From an uncultured Bacteroidales bacterium (GTDB taxonomy: Bacteria > Bacteroidota > Bacteroidia > Bacteroidales > Barnesiellaceae), in contig CASFYQ010000011.1 in the NCBI GenBank assembly GCA_949298955.1, positions 22,007 through 86,006 on the forward strand: DNA of 64,000 nt, in the 5' to 3' direction. The stretch's first letter is position 1, and each line of letters starts with the position of its first letter. Below the pieces are notes generated by a model that worked only from the letters and a program-made list of their open reading frames with translations, was not told where the DNA came from and did not search any database. Made by a program: the position numbers and the translations under genes. Below, piece by piece: positions 62,838 through 64,000 of the stretch.

Positions 62838-64000
62838 ATGCGGCTTCCGCAATGCGTGCGTTTACAGCAGCCGCTGCTTTTCTTCTTTTCTTGCCGGCCT
62901 GTTCTTCTTTTCTTGCCGGCCTGCATGAAGACGGAGGAGCCTGTTTCCGTACAGGATGACGGATTCATTGAACTGGCATTCACCAAAAACGGTTTTGTTG
63001 ATGATACGCAGGATATGCCATCAGTGAAGGCGGATGTGGATGAAGACGGGAGCGGAACTTTTACGGAAGGGGACAAGGTCGGGTTGTATATATACGGCAG
63101 TCCTTCCAGGCATGTCATTCTCACTCTTGAGAACGGCAGGTGGACTCCGGCGCTGAAGAAGAGCGACCTGGGATCCGGCACGGCCAGGCTTTCCGCATAT
63201 TATCCTGTATCGGAGGCTGAAGGCATCGGGTCAAACGTGCACCGCCATAAGGTGCAGACCGACCAGAGCGGGGACGGCTACATGGAATCGGATCTTCTGT
63301 GGAGCCATCTCGACATTGATCTTGGCTCGCTTTCAGGCAACAGGATAGAATTCCCTTTCAGGCATGCCATGCACAGGCTTGTCATAAACATTACGGGCTC
63401 TGACGGTACATTGCCCGAAGACCTTTCAGTAAAGGTCCTCAATGAGACCGAGGGGTCGCTTTCAATCTATAGCGGAAGTCTGAATGATCCGTCCGGTGAA
63501 AAGGTGAGAATAGATGCCAGAAAAGCGGAAGGGAGTCAGGGCAAGTTTTCCGCAATACTTTTCCCGGGCAGTCTGGGCCCTTATTCCGACGGATGGGTGG
63601 AAATAACTGCGGGCGGCAAGACCTCGACCTTCAAGGCGCCGTCGGAAATCGGCGGCAGGGATTTTCTGGAGAGCGGAAAGGAGACTGTGCTGAACCTGAG
63701 TCTGAATCAGGGCGGCGTCGGCCCCGGGGAAGAGCCGGAGCCGGAGCCTGATCCCGACTATGCCGGGAAAATATGCTGGGTATATGGAGTCAAGACGCCG
63801 GAAACTCCTGACTACAATGAGGAGACCGTGAAAGTGCTGACAGATACGGATAAATTTTATCCGTGGAACTTCCCTTCAGGAGTATGGTTCAAGTTTGACA
63901 GCGATCCTGAAACAGCCTATCTGAACTGGCAGGAGGGCTTCCGCTGGTATGACTGCGACAAGGACAATCCGGACGAAAGCAACTCCCGTCCCGGCTATCA
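62838..64000 (+). CDS. Fimbrillin-like (Mfa-like) lipoprotein, 3' end outside the window; start region carries a 22-bp duplication
   Basis: Surface lipoprotein of the fimbrillin/Mfa-like superfamily. The mature part starts CMKTEEPVSVQDDG and shows GDKVGLYIYG, AYYPVSEAEG, TDQSGDGYMESDLLWSH and FPFRHAMHRLVINITG, the usual Mfa-like_1 landmarks. After a Glu/Pro-rich linker (about residue 300) a second domain begins and runs off the window. A perfect 22-base tandem repeat (62880-62901, 62902-62923) shifts the frame. As the sequence stands, the mature part is in frame only with ATG 62838 (or GTG 62832), giving a leader ending in LFLPAC. The first ATG (62816), closest to the promoter, reads only 47 codons and stops at 62957. 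Codon use has many AGG/AGA arginines, unlike the core genes. Confidence 0.8.
   Translation, partial: MRLPQCVRLQQPLLFFFSCRPVLLFLPACMKTEEPVSVQDDGFIELAFTKNGFVDDTQDMPSVKADVDEDGSGTFTEGDKVGLYIYGSPSRHVILTLENGRWTPALKKSDLGSGTARLSAYYPVSEAEGIGSNVHRHKVQTDQSGDGYMESDLLWSHLDIDLGSLSGNRIEFPFRHAMHRLVINITGSDGTLPEDLSVKVLNETEGSLSIYSGSLNDPSGEKVRIDARKAEGSQGKFSAILFPGSLGPYSDGWVEITAGGKTSTFKAPSEIGGRDFLESGKETVLNLSLNQGGVGPGEEPEPEPDPDYAGKICWVYGVKTPETPDYNEETVKVLTDTDKFYPWNFPSGVWFKFDSDPETAYLNWQEGFRWYDCDKDNPDESNSRPGY
62880..62923. repeat. 22-bp perfect tandem duplication in the lipoprotein signal region
   Basis: Unit 1 at 62880-62901 and unit 2 at 62902-62923 are identical and contain the codons of the lipobox. Because 22 is not a multiple of three, the copy number decides which upstream start is joined to the mature protein. 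Confidence 0.97.

Noticed and set aside
62600..63181. N-terminal extension of rpoN by 194 codons
   Set aside because: It runs antisense through the fimbrillin gene and its promoter; RpoN family N-termini begin at the MAALKQQL methionine.

Overview
The window is chromosomal DNA of a Bacteroidales bacterium. The evidence is the TTTG-N19/20-TAnnTTTG type promoters in front of many genes, the near absence of Shine-Dalgarno sequences, a PorZ-like propeller protein and a second protein with a type IX secretion C-terminal domain, a fumarate reductase of the b558 (single cytochrome subunit) type, the long IspG form, and WbqC, DUF2851, DUF4294 and Mfa-like (fimbrillin) proteins. Base composition is moderate. 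A Barnesiella/Coprobacter-like genus is plausible, but I cannot prove it from the sequence.

Layout, left half (1-22.9 kb): the 3' part of a prolyl oligopeptidase; DUF2851; an operon dapB-lepB-lepB2-wbqC whose second signal peptidase has lost both catalytic residues; serine acetyltransferase, an RlmL-type RNA methyltransferase with an Arg/Gly-rich tail, purD and two membrane proteins; a minus-strand operon rdgB - PorZ-like - NUDIX; two plus-strand envelope genes (polytopic membrane protein, acyltransferase 3); and minus-strand nadA - leuS - yitT.

Centre (22.9-25.0 kb): two AT-rich intergenic regions, each with a cluster of DnaA boxes, flank trmH and a DUF4294 gene. The box clusters face each other. 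Strand composition changes from C-rich to G-rich on the plus strand across this point. I read it as the chromosomal replication origin, in a bipartite form without dnaA next to it.

Right half (25-62.6 kb): a radical SAM protein, fumarate reductase (frdCAB order on the minus strand), a TlpA-type lipoprotein, a beta-helix surface protein with a type IX sorting domain, an EamA transporter, a HAD phosphatase, CorA, two identical tRNA-Asn genes, a PfkB kinase, an S41 protease, ychF, a MscS channel, mfd, polA, a polyprenyl diphosphate synthase, a TGS-uridine kinase fusion, a Na/Pi transporter with PhoU domain, a zinc-less class III sirtuin, two FKBP isomerases, an Lrp regulator, and a compact operon rpoN - PAP2 - purE - ispG - MATE.

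Right edge (62.6-64.0 kb): a fimbrillin-like (Mfa-like) lipoprotein gene with different codon use (many AGG/AGA arginines) starts and runs off the window. Its signal-peptide region carries a perfect 22-bp tandem duplication that shifts the frame and swaps which ATG is joined to the mature protein. A 15-bp tandem duplication lies just upstream. This looks like a variable surface locus and, with the origin, is the most interesting part of the window.
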